A stretch of DNA of 64,000 nt from Oscheius tipulae (lineage: Eukaryota > Nematoda > Chromadorea > Rhabditida > Rhabditidae): assembly GCA_037178975.1 (NCBI GenBank), contig JASJZH010000001.1:744001-808000 (forward strand). Reading direction: 5' to 3'. This document shows, piece after piece, positions 11,901 to 23,400 of the stretch. The notes under the pieces are model-generated. The model was not told where the DNA came from and made no database searches. It saw only the letters and a list, made by a program, of their open reading frames with translations. Each line of letters starts with the position of its first letter. Positions within the stretch are counted from its first letter, which is position 1. Position numbers and translations under genes: made by a program.

Positions 11901-13227
11901 TCTCAATCTGTCTCTCAGTGATTGTCCAGTCTCTCGTCTGGTAATCTCTGGTACTCTGTCAACTACTGTGTCCCTCTAAACCATGAATTTATACTTAGTT
12001 TTCCAGGACTTCAAGCCGCCCACCCGTCCTTTCAAAAGGATGCATTACAAGGAGGCTATCGAGTGGCTGCAGGAGCACGATGTGCGCAACGAGCACGGCG
12101 AGAAGTTCGTCTACGGAGAGGATATTGCCGAGGCTGCCGAGAGAAAGATGAACGATACGCTCGGCGTGCCGATCCTCCTTAACAGGTTCCCCGCTGGTAT
12201 CAAGGCCTTCTACATGTCGCGCTGCCCAGAGGACAAGGCACTGACCGAGTCAGTCGATCTTCTCATGCCAGGTACTGGTTTTTTTTTTTAGACATTTTTA
12301 ACGATTTTTCACGCTGAAAAACGGCAAAATGGTGAAAATTCCGGGGATCCGAACCTTCCTATTCACCAAGCAAGGACTTTACCTTTTTTAAAAAACCATT
12401 TTTACTACTTTCTGAGCTAAAAGTCTTGTAAGCCTCAAAAATTCTCATATTCAGGCTCTTTTCCATGCCTTTTCTTTCAAAATACCTTATTGAAAAACTT
12501 TGTCACGTCAGGAATTGTACCCGGATTGTCTGGTCCCTCGTAGCGCTTCTTACCAACACATCGTATACAATAAGACTTAGAAGGCCGGTAACCTTGAAAT
12601 GCGTTTGCATATTCTTACGCAGCTCGGAAAGCTCTACAAAATGGTACTTTGTTACCTCCTACCCAGATTTCCTTGATTTTTGGAAGCTCCTGCATAGCGC
12701 AGTCAGTTAGCGTTTTGATTACGTTTTGATTGGAGGGTTCGATCTCTGAGAAGGTAAAATCTTCTAGTTATATCATAAAAATGGAGGCTGTTAATTTTTT
12801 GAAGCTAATATTCCCTTAAAGTCTCACCTTGGAAACGTTCTCAGACCTTTTCTCTCTCAGAATAGCCTATTCTAGAAGTTTGTCACCCACGGGGAACAAA
12901 GCCAGTTCGCTCAGATTCATAGTCCAGCACACTAACCACTGCGTCATTTGCGCTTTAGATAAAAGAAGAGACCAAATTTCAGGAGTCGGAGAGATTGTTG
13001 GCGGCTCGATGCGTATCTGGGAGCTCCAGGAACTCGAGGCAGCTTTCAAGAGAGCTGACATCGACTCGAAGAACTACTACTGGTACACGGATCAGCGCAA
13101 ATACGGCTCCGTCCCACACGGAGGCTACGGTCTCGGTCTGGAGCGCTTCATCTGCTGGCTCACCAACACCCATCACATCCGCGACGTCTGTCTCTACCCC
13201 CGTTTCATCGGCCGCTGTGCCCCCTAA
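8902..13227 (+). CDS. nars-1: Cytoplasmic asparaginyl-tRNA synthetase
   Basis: Seven exons, all in phase: 8902-8985, 9030-9236, 10030-10221, 10266-10604, 11311-11619, 12007-12271, 12983-13227; 546 residues. The enzyme charges tRNA-Asn with asparagine using ATP in the cytosol (class IIb). The N-terminal extension ([13 protein letters not shown], then a Lys/Glu-rich helix) matches the eukaryote-specific appended domain. The OB-fold anticodon-binding domain follows ([19 protein letters not shown]). The catalytic core has [30 protein letters not shown] (motif 2) and [10 protein letters not shown] (motif 3), and ends [12 protein letters not shown] as in animal NARS1. Introns 2, 3 and 6 are unusually long (about 700-800 bp) and hold repeats and tRNA-like sequences. 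The start is the ATG 1 nt after TTTGCAG, which suggests a trans-spliced leader. The main alternative would be an AspRS paralogue, which the C-terminal sequence argues against. Confidence 0.97.
11175..11212. repeat. Perfect 38-bp palindrome in NARS1 intron 4
   Basis: An 18-bp arm (ATTGGACGCGATGGAACA) is followed by the 2-bp spacer CT and the exact reverse complement of the arm. It lies next to GAATCGAACCCG, the complement of a tRNA B-box-like GGGTTCGATTC. On the minus strand the hairpin would therefore sit between a weak A-box-like TAGCACATAAGG and a B-box-like element. Confidence 0.85.
12690..12760 (+). repeat. tRNA-like sequence (SINE head or tRNA relic) in NARS1 intron 6
   Basis: TAGCGCAGTCAGTTAGCG resembles a polymerase III A box and D-arm, and GGGTTCGATCTCT 28 bp further on resembles a B box. 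The T-stem and acceptor stem do not pair cleanly, so it is not called a functional tRNA. A second, opposite-strand relic with only the A-box part (reverse complement GACGCAGTGGTTAGTGTGC) lies near 12928-12950 in the same intron. Confidence 0.45.
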
Positions 13228-14385
13228 TTTATGCGAAGTTTGGGCATCTCAACTCTTATACACCCCCAGTTTATTATCCATTTTTTGTGGTTGTCTGCCT
13301 CCCCCTATTTACGAATTTCCTATTTCGAAATTGTTGCCTGTTATTCTTTTTTTGAAGAAATGAATTCTATTGGGTTCGACTATTTTTTTCTTGATTTAAG
13401 TACTTTAGAAAAGATACAAAGAAAAAGGAACTGGCGAAAAATGTACAGCTCCAAAAGGTCGGAAATCAGTGGTATTGTCTGAAACCAATAGCTAAATCCA
13501 TGGAAGAATGGATCAGACTTTCGCGATCTGGCAGAAAAGTTCGGCTTTTGGGACACGAGAGATTGAAGGACTGAAGGGGAGAGAGACACAGAGACAAAGG
13601 GAAAAGGAGAGAGACTGAGACAAAGGCAGAGAGAGGCAAAGAGTCAGATAGAGACAGGGCCAGAGAGTGAACGATAGAGAGACCTTTTCTTTCTTTCTCA
13701 CCTTATGCAACTTGCTGCAACTTCTCCCATCTGTTCCCTCTGCCTCTCTCACTCGTTATCAGATGACGGATTAAGTGACGAGAACGGGCCTGAATGCCCA
13801 TCATCAAGCAGTCGGCAGAGAGATCAAGGAGCAGGAGAGAGCTTGACAGGAATAGGCTCGAACAAAAGAGGATCACGTTATGCAATTTTTTTATTATTAT
13901 TTTCGCAGTCTTTCCGTAGTCAACAAAAAACAAAGGTAGAGAAGCAGGCGAGAATGTATGGGACAGACACAGAGGGAGAGGGAGAGTGATAGGTCGTTGT
14001 TTATACACATTTTTACAGAGAGAATAGTGGCCGGTGTTTCCGAGGGAAAAAAAGAGAGAGGGGGAAGGCGGCTTCTCCTGAGAACCCGCTGGATACAATT
14101 GAAACTACCACGTCGTCGATGAACCCAACCGGTTGTGATTAAGTTAAACCAAATATGGACAGATATACAGAGAGACAGGGACAGGGAGAGAGAGAGAGAG
14201 GGGGCAGGGGAGAAAACCTGTAGAGAGACGGGCACCATAGTATATGTATTGAGACACCCGACGTGTCAGCTAACCTGGACTAAAAACGGGGGAGAGGGAC
14301 CCTCCGGAGGGCAGAATATGTACACGTAATTGGGAACGAGGGGTCGAACTAGACGAGAGACTATCTCCTAGCTGGGGAGAGAAGA
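13228..14385. other. Convergent 3' intergenic region with a GA/CT-rich tract
   Basis: This separates the 3' ends of NARS1 (plus) and TENT5 (minus). From about 13560 to 13690 it is an imperfect GAGACAGAGA-type purine tract, and another lies at 14155-14205. No canonical AATAAA is seen close to the NARS1 stop. No gene is recognised. Confidence 0.5.
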
Positions 14386-16613
14386 CTACACGACCGGGAT
14401 CCACTGGGTCGCGTTGCGTGGAAGGTAGAGCAAAGTCGTCTTCGGTGTGTGTCCGGTCACGGAGGGCGACATGCTGTGGACCTGTAATAACAGAATTAGT
14501 CATGGTATTAAGGGTGTATCACTGTCTCTTTCTCTGTCTCTCTGTCGCTTATTACTCACCCTGTCAGAAAGATTCCCAACTTGGAAGGCCAGACGGTCGA
14601 TCATGCCCAGCGTCTGTCGACGATCGTGAGACATCAAGCAGACGGTCGACTCGCGAATTACACTGTGCAGAAGCATGAGGAAGTCGTACTTGTTCTGTCC
14701 GACATGAAGAGAGGACGGAGTCATCGAGGTCGATGCTTCACTGTCGGTTTCGTCACCACTCGAGGACATCTAAAATTAGCGCGTTAGTGAGTATCTCTAC
14801 TTCCTCCTAAGGGTATATTTCCGCTAATTGGGACTGAGAGGGGGAGAGATTCTAGCCAGAGAGCCTCGCTCCCCGACTAATAATTCAGGCATTCATCGAA
14901 AGTAATTGGCTATCTATCGGGAGCGGGAAATGGAAATGTGTGTCTGTTTCTTTGTCACTACTCACCCAGTCCTTGTCACTGAAGTGATTGTCCAGATAGC
15001 TCCTGAGCTTCTGTTCCTGACTCATCACATCCGGGAAGTCGATGAAGAAGCGAGAACACATGTATTTCTCCAATCGGTTACAGGCATCCGGTCGGGCTGG
15101 CTTGTACCCACGAATGTACAGATGACAGTACTTGAGAAGACCACCACCTCGGATCTCCTCAGGGCGACGAGTATCGATGACCTTCTCCTTCAAGTGACGG
15201 ATGGCCTAAAGGTTTCAGTTCAGTTGACAGAGGGAGAGTCAACTCACAGTCTTGATGTCTCCGTACATGCTCTCGATCTTGACCACGGGATTCGGACAGT
15301 TGATGTCGTCAAGGAGAGAGTCGAGGGTAATTTGGAAAGAGTCAACGGAGAACTCAAATTGCCTCCTCATTTTGTCCACAAACTTCAGCTCAATACATCG
15401 GCCGAAGTCGTTGTTCAGGGAAAATAGGGACCACCTGTCGTCTTCACCAGAAACCTGGAAATACAATGGTTAGACTTATCTGTCCTTTTGTCTCTCAATC
15501 TCTCTGTTCACTCAATTACGTACCTTGACCATTTTCCTGACATAGACATCCTTCAGCGTTTCGGCATTGATGCGAGCCTTGTTGGCATTTCCAGGGATCA
15601 ACTCGGACAACGTCGCAAAAACAGCGCCGCGAACCTTCTCGAAGCTCTCGGCATCTTCTCCATTCATCGGGAAGATGAGATCGAGATCAGAGAATTCCAC
15701 ATCGGGACTGACGGCAAAAGATGCGGCCCCGCCGTTAATTTTCACCGATTGCGGTGCCGCGTTGGCCTCCAGGAGGTTCCTTCGCAGGCACGAGATCACA
15801 GCATAGAGAGTGGTGGTGATGGTCGGGAAGTTGCCCTTGCCATGAATCTGGACCTGTTCGTTGAGTACGCCCCGGAGGCGATCGACCTGAAAGAGTCTCT
15901 TTGTCTACTATGTCGTGTTGACCACCCATAAAGACGTGGGGGTGACGCCATCCGCACTCAGACTCAAATAATTCGGGGAGAGGAACAGTCAGAGGAGATG
16001 ACGTCACTCTAATTGGCTCTCAGCTGACGTCATCTGACGCCGCCTAACGAGCCTGGCAAAGAAGTCAAGCAGTTTTTGATTGAGGAGTGAGGGAGAGAAA
16101 GAGTCGATGGGATACTAACTGTTCCGCTTAAAATATGCATTTTTAGCCGATGAGATGTTCTACAAAGTTATAGGACTGATCAAAAGCTACAACTTTTCAG
16201 AATAGTGCAAAGCTTGAAAATGTCCTCTTCAATCCAAAACTGGAGGTTAAAATTATGCGCACTTTAAAGATACAGTTCAAAAGCGAGGGAAACATTTTTA
16301 AGCAGTGGTGGGAACAGAAGTGGAACTTAAGTTAAATCTCAATATAAGTTTTTAGCTTTAGGGTCCTGTCAAAAGTTCCCTGACACCTATTTTTCGCTCT
16401 CTCATTATGCCAATTCAATCCCTCCTCCATGTAAATATTTTCTGATCGACAGTCGCCTATAACCTGCACAATGCAACAGGGAACCTCGTTAATTCCACTT
16501 AATATGCATTTTTGTAGTTACTATTTTGCAGTAAACAAAAAAGATCAACGAACCTGTTTCGGAGTGAGATCGGTGACACTGGCAGTGAGGGGAAGAGGTT
16601 CCACCTTCGGCAT
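14386..16613 (-). CDS. TENT5/FAM46-family terminal nucleotidyltransferase (non-canonical poly(A) polymerase)
   Basis: Six exons, all in phase: 16613-16554, 15886-15524, 15454-15248, 15205-14966, 14769-14560, 14481-14386; 391 residues. Family members extend poly(A) tails of selected mRNAs, often those for secreted proteins. The N-terminus has [10 protein letters not shown]. The nucleotidyltransferase signature is NGGAASFAV followed by [10 protein letters not shown], with the two catalytic Asp residues of DLD. Family-specific blocks follow: [50 protein letters not shown], and [15 protein letters not shown]. Length and block order are typical of TENT5. Exon 1 begins 1 nt after a CAG in GTGTCTCAG, so a spliced leader is likely. 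The Ser/Asp-rich insert at the start of exon 5 is not conserved in the vertebrate members I know. Confidence 0.93.
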
Positions 16614-19600
16614 TCTGAGACACTGGGCGTGTGGTGCCGCTGTGAGCTGAAAATGTGACTTTGAATAGGATCAGTATAAGGGGTCAGATGGGGGATTTCC
16701 GGGAGGATGATGTGGGAGAGAGGATCAAGGGACTTCACTTCGAACAATGGTCAAAAGAAGCCTATATCCGTCACGCCACTTTTCAGATATAAAGTGACGT
16801 TTAAAAGGCTTATTAGTATTTAACAAAGTTTTTGTGCAAAAGTTGTATCTTTGCAGACCATTGAAAACTTAGAAAACCACGTCCCGGACAAATTTAAGTC
16901 TAGGGCGGGTCGTAAAGGTCGCACTCGTAACATCTCGGCACGCGTTCTGAACTATACCTAAGATAGTAGCCCTCATTGAATGCTTGTGCTGTATGTGTGT
17001 TCCTACCGGAGGAGCTTCTCACTGTCTATTAATTTTAACAGTACAGTTAAAGTGTGACACTACTATTTTAGACTTTACCGTTCTCGAATTTAAAACTGAG
17101 CTAGTAGAAAGATTTGTTACCGAGTGGATTTTAAGCTAGGTGTAGGCATTAAAGGCTTATAAAGAGTCGGATACTAAAATAGGACAATAAGAAAGAGAGA
17201 CTTCACTCTGATTCGAAACTGTTGAGAGATAAGCATAGTTGTGAAAGGCTTGCTATCAGAAGACAAGAAGAGAGCAAGCAGATAGACTTGACCTACCCCA
17301 TTGGGCCAGCGACGACTACTCATGACGATGATGGTGGTGCTACTGCTCGAGCTGACGCAGTTACAATCAATGTGCTCCCCGTTTTCGGTTGCTCCAGGCC
17401 CCGCCCAGATCTTTTTCCCCTCCCTCCCCAGTCCTTCTCGGCTACTCTCCGCCCCAGCTCTACTGCCTACCATAGATGGCTTTCACGCGGCTCTCTCAAT
17501 ATGACCCAGTCTCTCGCGCACGCGAGAAAGCCTCGGGGCATTCATCCCACGCAACACGTCAGTGTTGTTGGGAGTGATATCATTCTCCCCTCCAAGTAGC
17601 CAAGACGCGCGTTCTAAATACACGGGGAGGCGTGGTCAGTGGACGTCATCAAGGTGTGACCCCAAATTGAAGCTCTTGAGGAAGTGAGGCTACTCTATTC
17701 AGAGATCCCCGTCGTGCTTTGATCCTTGCCTGCATGGGCAACAGGTGCAGATACAGAAGCATAGACGTCAGAATGGACTGATTAGGGGGCTGTAAACCTG
17801 GGGCTGGGTCAGATCAAAAACAGGTTCAAAGGACCACCTTGTTCTAGTACACACATGCTCATCCAATTGTAAGCAGTTTGTTTGGAGAAGGCCTTCGAGA
17901 CTATTTTGGGAGAGGCGTAATGAGACAGGAAGCACGAGAAGATTCGAAAGTGACGAGCCTTTCGAAACAAGTCGCAATGTTAAGGAATCTGGAGAAATAT
18001 AATGGAAATTGACTATTCTTTTCATAAACAGAAGTCAGGGAATAAAGAGACAGAAAGCCAGAGAGATAGAGTGGTAGGTAGATAAAGAGAAGAGGCACAT
18101 AAGGACAAGAAGACAGAGAGACAGTGACAGGACAAAGAACGTGGGGAAAGACCCCCTCATCATTTCCTTTTATCGCCTGATTAACTACGTACCAGGTTGC
18201 AAAAGTTGACAGCGAAAGGCTATAAACGTGGCGTCAACGGGGCAGAAAAAGAGGAAAAAAGATGTGAGATCTAACCATTATTGGCTAGATTTCCCACCTT
18301 GTGTGCCAAACCTACAGATTGTTTGAAACTAAACTGAATATTTGAGAGAATGATCAAAACAGTGCATATTTCGGACTCCGGTTTCAGGTTTCGATATGTT
18401 TTGTTGTGACGGTAATACACAAACCCCAGAGATGAGTCGACCTATACCTATGGTTGGCTGTTGACGGAAGGGCAGACAATTTCCACTTTCGTCCTCCTCC
18501 TAGGAATAATCCCAGTCCCCTCTTTCAGAGATTATTACAATAGGATATAAAAGATGCTCCTTTGACCTGTCACGTGCTCGATGTGCTCTTTACCCCCAGG
18601 GGAGCACGAATCACGAGAGCCAAGAGAGCTAATTTTGTTACCAGCCGTTCTTCAGTCAAGTCAACAATTAATAGAGTATCTTTTTGAAATATATGTAGGT
18701 TGGTTGGAGGGATAGAGTTGAGGTCGCGCTCGGGATTAAAGAGCCATGGTTGGATAACAGTAATGGGTACTATGGGGGTACAATCGAAGGGTGCAAAGAG
18801 GATTCGGAAACGCAAGCATTGACCGTAAAAATTAGAGCCGAGCATAACCCGCAAGGTCCCACCCTTACCATCTCGACGGGAGTCTTGAACTGTACCACAG
18901 AAATCTTTCGCGAAGTTACAAGACCATACATCATCAGGTTTTAAACTTATAACTTGCTAGGATCTGCAGGAATCATTTGAAAACCCGGTACCACTGGTCA
19001 GCATTCATACAGGAATTTATGGACTATACGTGAGAAGGTTTAGAAAGCAACAAGCTGCTGTAGCTATTGGTTGGCTGTTTGGGCTTGCGGATCTGATCCA
19101 GATATAAGGGGCTCTGAAAATGATGGTTCCCATGAATGGGCAGTGGGGGTGTGAAATGGGAAATCTGTCCAACGCAATATGATCAATAGAATAAAGGAGG
19201 CGATGGTTAAAAAAAACTCGGAGGCGTTTGCAGAAGTCCTACGTCATTATAAATTAGTCGTCGGAAATGTTAATGAAGTAAAAGAGATGTCGCGTTTTAA
19301 TGATGTCCGGGGTCAGCACCAATTGTTTCCAAAAGAGCCCCTGCACAAACAGGAGAGGAAGGTCGCAGTTTCCGCTGTCGGATTTGGACGCCCCCACAAA
19401 GAGAACGGATTTTACTCGTCTCTACCCCCAGTAACTCAGTACGGAATGAGTTCCTGTGGCAACTGGAAAAATGGGAGAGAGGCCGACTACTGTCCAAAAG
19501 TACCACCGGGAGATGGGAGAGAACAAGAAAATATGTTTGTAGACGACACACTGGCTGAATAGGCGAACAGTCAGACACAAAAATGTTTCAGGACTCCCCT

Positions 19601-20310
19601 CTTTTCCTCGCCAAGTTCCAAGTGTAAATACGAAAACAAGACGTCAGTGACTCATACATTCCCGTAAGTGAGTGACAAAAACCAGTTAAGAGATGTGTCT
19701 GCAAAGGCACCGCTAGTCATTATTCACTAGCTCTTCTCGTGACTATTTTCCTCCCACACTCCTACCTCAGTAGCCAAAAATAGTAAGAGGCTATATTATA
19801 GCCATAGGCGGGAAGTATACTCTCGTGTTCCGGGAAGGGTCACACAACATCCAGCCTATTGCAGGGATCGCTCTCATGAAGAGAGGGAAATGTCGCTTTG
19901 AGAGGGACATGGACCCAAAACAAACAAAAGTAATTGAGAGGCAGCCAAACGCTTTTCAACTTTTAGGGAGTGAGTTGCGTTAAGTTTTGTAATGATAGAT
20001 TCCCTGGAATATGTTTGTATCAAACAAAATTACAAATGGTCGCGCAAAATTCAAGTGTTACTTAAATTTGATACGAACCGTTTACAAAAATTTTCCTTAA
20101 ATATCAAGGACAAACCCTTGCTCTTGTATACCGCTATAAACATGTAATCTATTAACATGGAAACTCTGTTAATGTTAAGCATGTGTTCCGTTAATGAACA
20201 CGTGAGGCCGATGCCCCGTTGGGGCTCAAGTAACAGTTAGGTGCACTTTCAGCCGAGCTACCCTCTCCCAAAGACGCATCTCCCAAACTGACTCGTTCAC
20301 ATTATAGAGT
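16614..20310. other. Gene-poor region, first part
   Basis: No recognisable coding exon. Open frames here lack family motifs, biased codon use and paired splice sites. One weak candidate is a minus-strand ATG exon at about 17324-17298 (MSSRRWPNG, followed by a GTAGGT donor), which could be an alternative first exon for TENT5. The sequence is mixed AT-rich with many short purine tracts. Confidence 0.4.
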
Positions 20311-20424
20311 TGATTTGCAAAGAGTAATTGCTGTCACAAAGCAACTGACAAATTACTAATTAGGGCTTCAGACAGACAGGCACGCACACAGACTTTTGGG
20401 CATTTTGAACTAGATAAGACAAAG
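20311..20424 (-). repeat. SINE-like repeat, copy A
   Basis: It shares its body with 32121-32236 (opposite orientation) and 63818-63950. Common landmarks are TTTGCAA(A/G)...AGAGTA, TGTCACAAAG, TTAGGGCTTCA, GACAGACAG, and GGGCATTT...TAGAT. The strand is given as minus because copy C and the tRNA-like head of the 63.8-kb copy read in that sense. The tRNA-like head is missing here. Confidence 0.65.
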
Positions 20425-23400
20425 ATTTTCTCGCATCTTATGCCTGATCCCAGCTTTCAGGCCAAGTTCTTTGATCTCTGACTGCCCATCTGGCCCAAAT
20501 CGTGGCTCTTTAAACAAACAAAGGGGCCTCGAAGACCTTTGATTTTCCGCACTGACGTCTGAATTAACTCGACGACGTCTGCTTTTTCTCTCCTTCCTAG
20601 CCTCCGGCCATAACTCTCTCGAGATCACGCGCTTGCAGATTGACAGGCTCTTTCATTTTCTTTTTTGTAGAGGGAGATTTTAGATAACCAGAAAAAAAGG
20701 AGAGATGGGACAACAGCCAGACCGGTCATTAATCCTCGGATTTGAATGGTCCGAGAGAGATAGAGAGACTCTCTGTGACTCATGGCGACATGTGTCGCGA
20801 CTAGCCTCTCGGGTGATGCCTCTTGGTGAGAAAAGTCGGGAAAAATGTCTAGTCTGTGCTCTGTAAACACTGAAATTTAAATGGCATGGTGCATTGTCAG
20901 ACCGGACTGCTGTTGGTACCGTTTCTATTGTTAAAGGGGCCCCATTTTTAAGAGTGAATGAGCCTACCTGAATGTCGAGACGACGCCATTCGGCCGGACG
21001 TGTGGAGCTCTTCTTTCGTCCCATTTTCTGAAAAAAGTATTGGTCCATGGTATGAGTAAACAAAAAAAGAAGAAGAGAGACGAAGCAAAGCCATTGTTTG
21101 GCACCGCGATACAGGGTCTCAAAAGCGTTATCTTAACTCCCTCTCTCTCGGGCGGTGGCCAGCTGATAGCCGGCATGGAAGGATCGAGAAACAAAGATGG
21201 AAAGTATTGTGACTTAATGGGATGAATTGAGAGAGAAATGAGGGGCGGAACGGGTTTGTGGCCGATCCTGGGGATGTAATGTTTCGAGAGGAGATAAGGG
21301 CCGATTCAAGACTGGGGCCAAGATTGCATAAACAATTGGACAGGCGAACTGATAATGCGATTATTGCAAAATTTAGTATTTTACGATGCAAAAACATCTT
21401 GTGGGGGTCAGATAAAACACGTTAATGTTCAAAAAATATATGACTTGTTATATTCAAACTACATAGAGTCAAAAATTAGATGAGAGAGGTAGCCACCGCA
21501 AATTCGAAGAAAAGACCGAGAAAGTTGGGCGCGGAAACGGAAGACAGTCACCCCTAAATATTTTATGATTTGTCATCGCTTACGTCGATGGCCAGCAACA
21601 GCATACAGGCATAGAGAGAGAGTAAGGAAAAAATCACATGACCACATAAAAGAGGAAGCTGAAGGGCAAGGACCAAGTAGAAGGTGTAACGGTTGGTCTT
21701 CAAGTGCGATTGTTTGTCCCCATAAGACGAAACTGGAGCCATTACGCGAGAAAGAACAATGTCACCACGCGATGAGGTTTCTCTCTTCCTCTCACTATGG
21801 CAGATAGTGGAAACGAGAGCGAGAGATCTCGCACCACCACCACGGTACGCCGGGAGTCTGCGCGCCAAAGGAAAACCTGTGTAGAAACTGGAATGTAGCT
21901 GGTAGATGCTGTAACTCTCGGAATTCTTCCTCTGGTGATGAGGACACACCACCGAGAATGAGGGACACAATAGTCTGCCTCTTTGTGTACTGCGAAGCGG
22001 TCTAGTTCCGAGGAAGAGTGATTCACCACACCTCGAACCGGGTGATCAGACAGGTGTGATCCAAAAGGAGGAGACTCTGGTCTTTGACTAGAAATTACAA
22101 CAGGACCCTCTCCTCGACAGATGGACTCGAGCAGGAGCACCGCAAAAAGAGGGCAAAAGGCGACATTTGGCTCCTAGGAGAGGACAGAGCAGCGATCAGC
22201 CGATCAGAGAATGAGCAGCCTCCCAAAAACTGACCAGTTGATGGATGAAATGGGAGCTTGGAAGCAACAACAGGACTGAGAACAGTTGAGAGCTACTGCC
22301 CGCTATCGAAAATTGTTGGGGGAACGAAAGAGCAATGCCCCGATGAAAGGACAAAGACACAAAGAGAGAGCGCTGATGGGTTCTGTACAGTAATCCCAAA
22401 GGATCAATTTTGAATGGAACGGCCGCCGGATACTGGAAATGGGAGATGAATTTGTGAGCGGAGGCGTGTCCTGTTGTGACTCTTTCTTTGCTAGCACAGA
22501 TGACCTTAAAATATCCAAAAACATAGTAGGGAGGAGTTAGGTGAAAACAGGACAGAGAGAAGAGACCAAACAAACATGGAACAACTGATGTTAGGGATAC
22601 CCCTCTGTTGCTAGTAGATCTTTTAATCTCGATCATTGAGATCGGGTCGGAAAGGCAAAAATACGGAAGAATTTTGTTTGGTTCCCGTCACGAAGATCCT
22701 GTGAACTGCAGATTCCTCCAATACAAAACTACTAGGGACTCTTCCCGAACATGCTAAATCTGGGGCGCTCAAAAACCTCATACTTAATCGCATCGGTGTC
22801 TGCTTTTAACCTTTTTTTTCCCTGAAGCTTTGACCTCATAATCCATTCTCTAGAAATCTTGTGACAGCTTGACATTTCCTCATCCCTTTTTACAATCTTG
22901 CTGTAACAAGTCTAACGATCCAGCTCAATAGATCAAAGGCATTCTGTTGATTCCAATAGTACATCGAGGTCCTCGGGAGTGGCAGAGGACTGACCTCGAA
23001 AACACACTAATCACGCCCGCCTGGACAGAGCAGAGTGAAAGAAACATCAAAACATATAAAGATGCCGCGCTTGTTTGTGTGAAAGACCCCTCACACTTTC
23101 TCTCTCCCTGCCTTCCTTCTGTGTTGATCCAGGCCCCACTGTGGGCGCCCTATTTGGAAAAGTCAACAAGAGAGACATCTGCCGTAAAAGGCAGCAAAGG
23201 CGGTCAGCCACAATTGCAAACTTTTTGAATTTTTAAAAGGAAAGGACGCGCAGGCCTGCTCTCATCTTACCATGCGACGTCACAGGAACATGAGACGTGG
23301 ACGTTGAATCGTTTGTGAATTCTAGTCTCAAACTTAATTTTTTTTTAGAATCCCCTCCGGCATTACAAAGTGAAAAATTGTGAGGGCAAGTAGGAGGTGT

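Noticed and set aside
19179-19562. 127-codon plus-strand open frame in the gene-poor region
   Set aside because: No recognisable domain, no flanking splice sites with phase and no codon bias like the real exons. Left unannotated.
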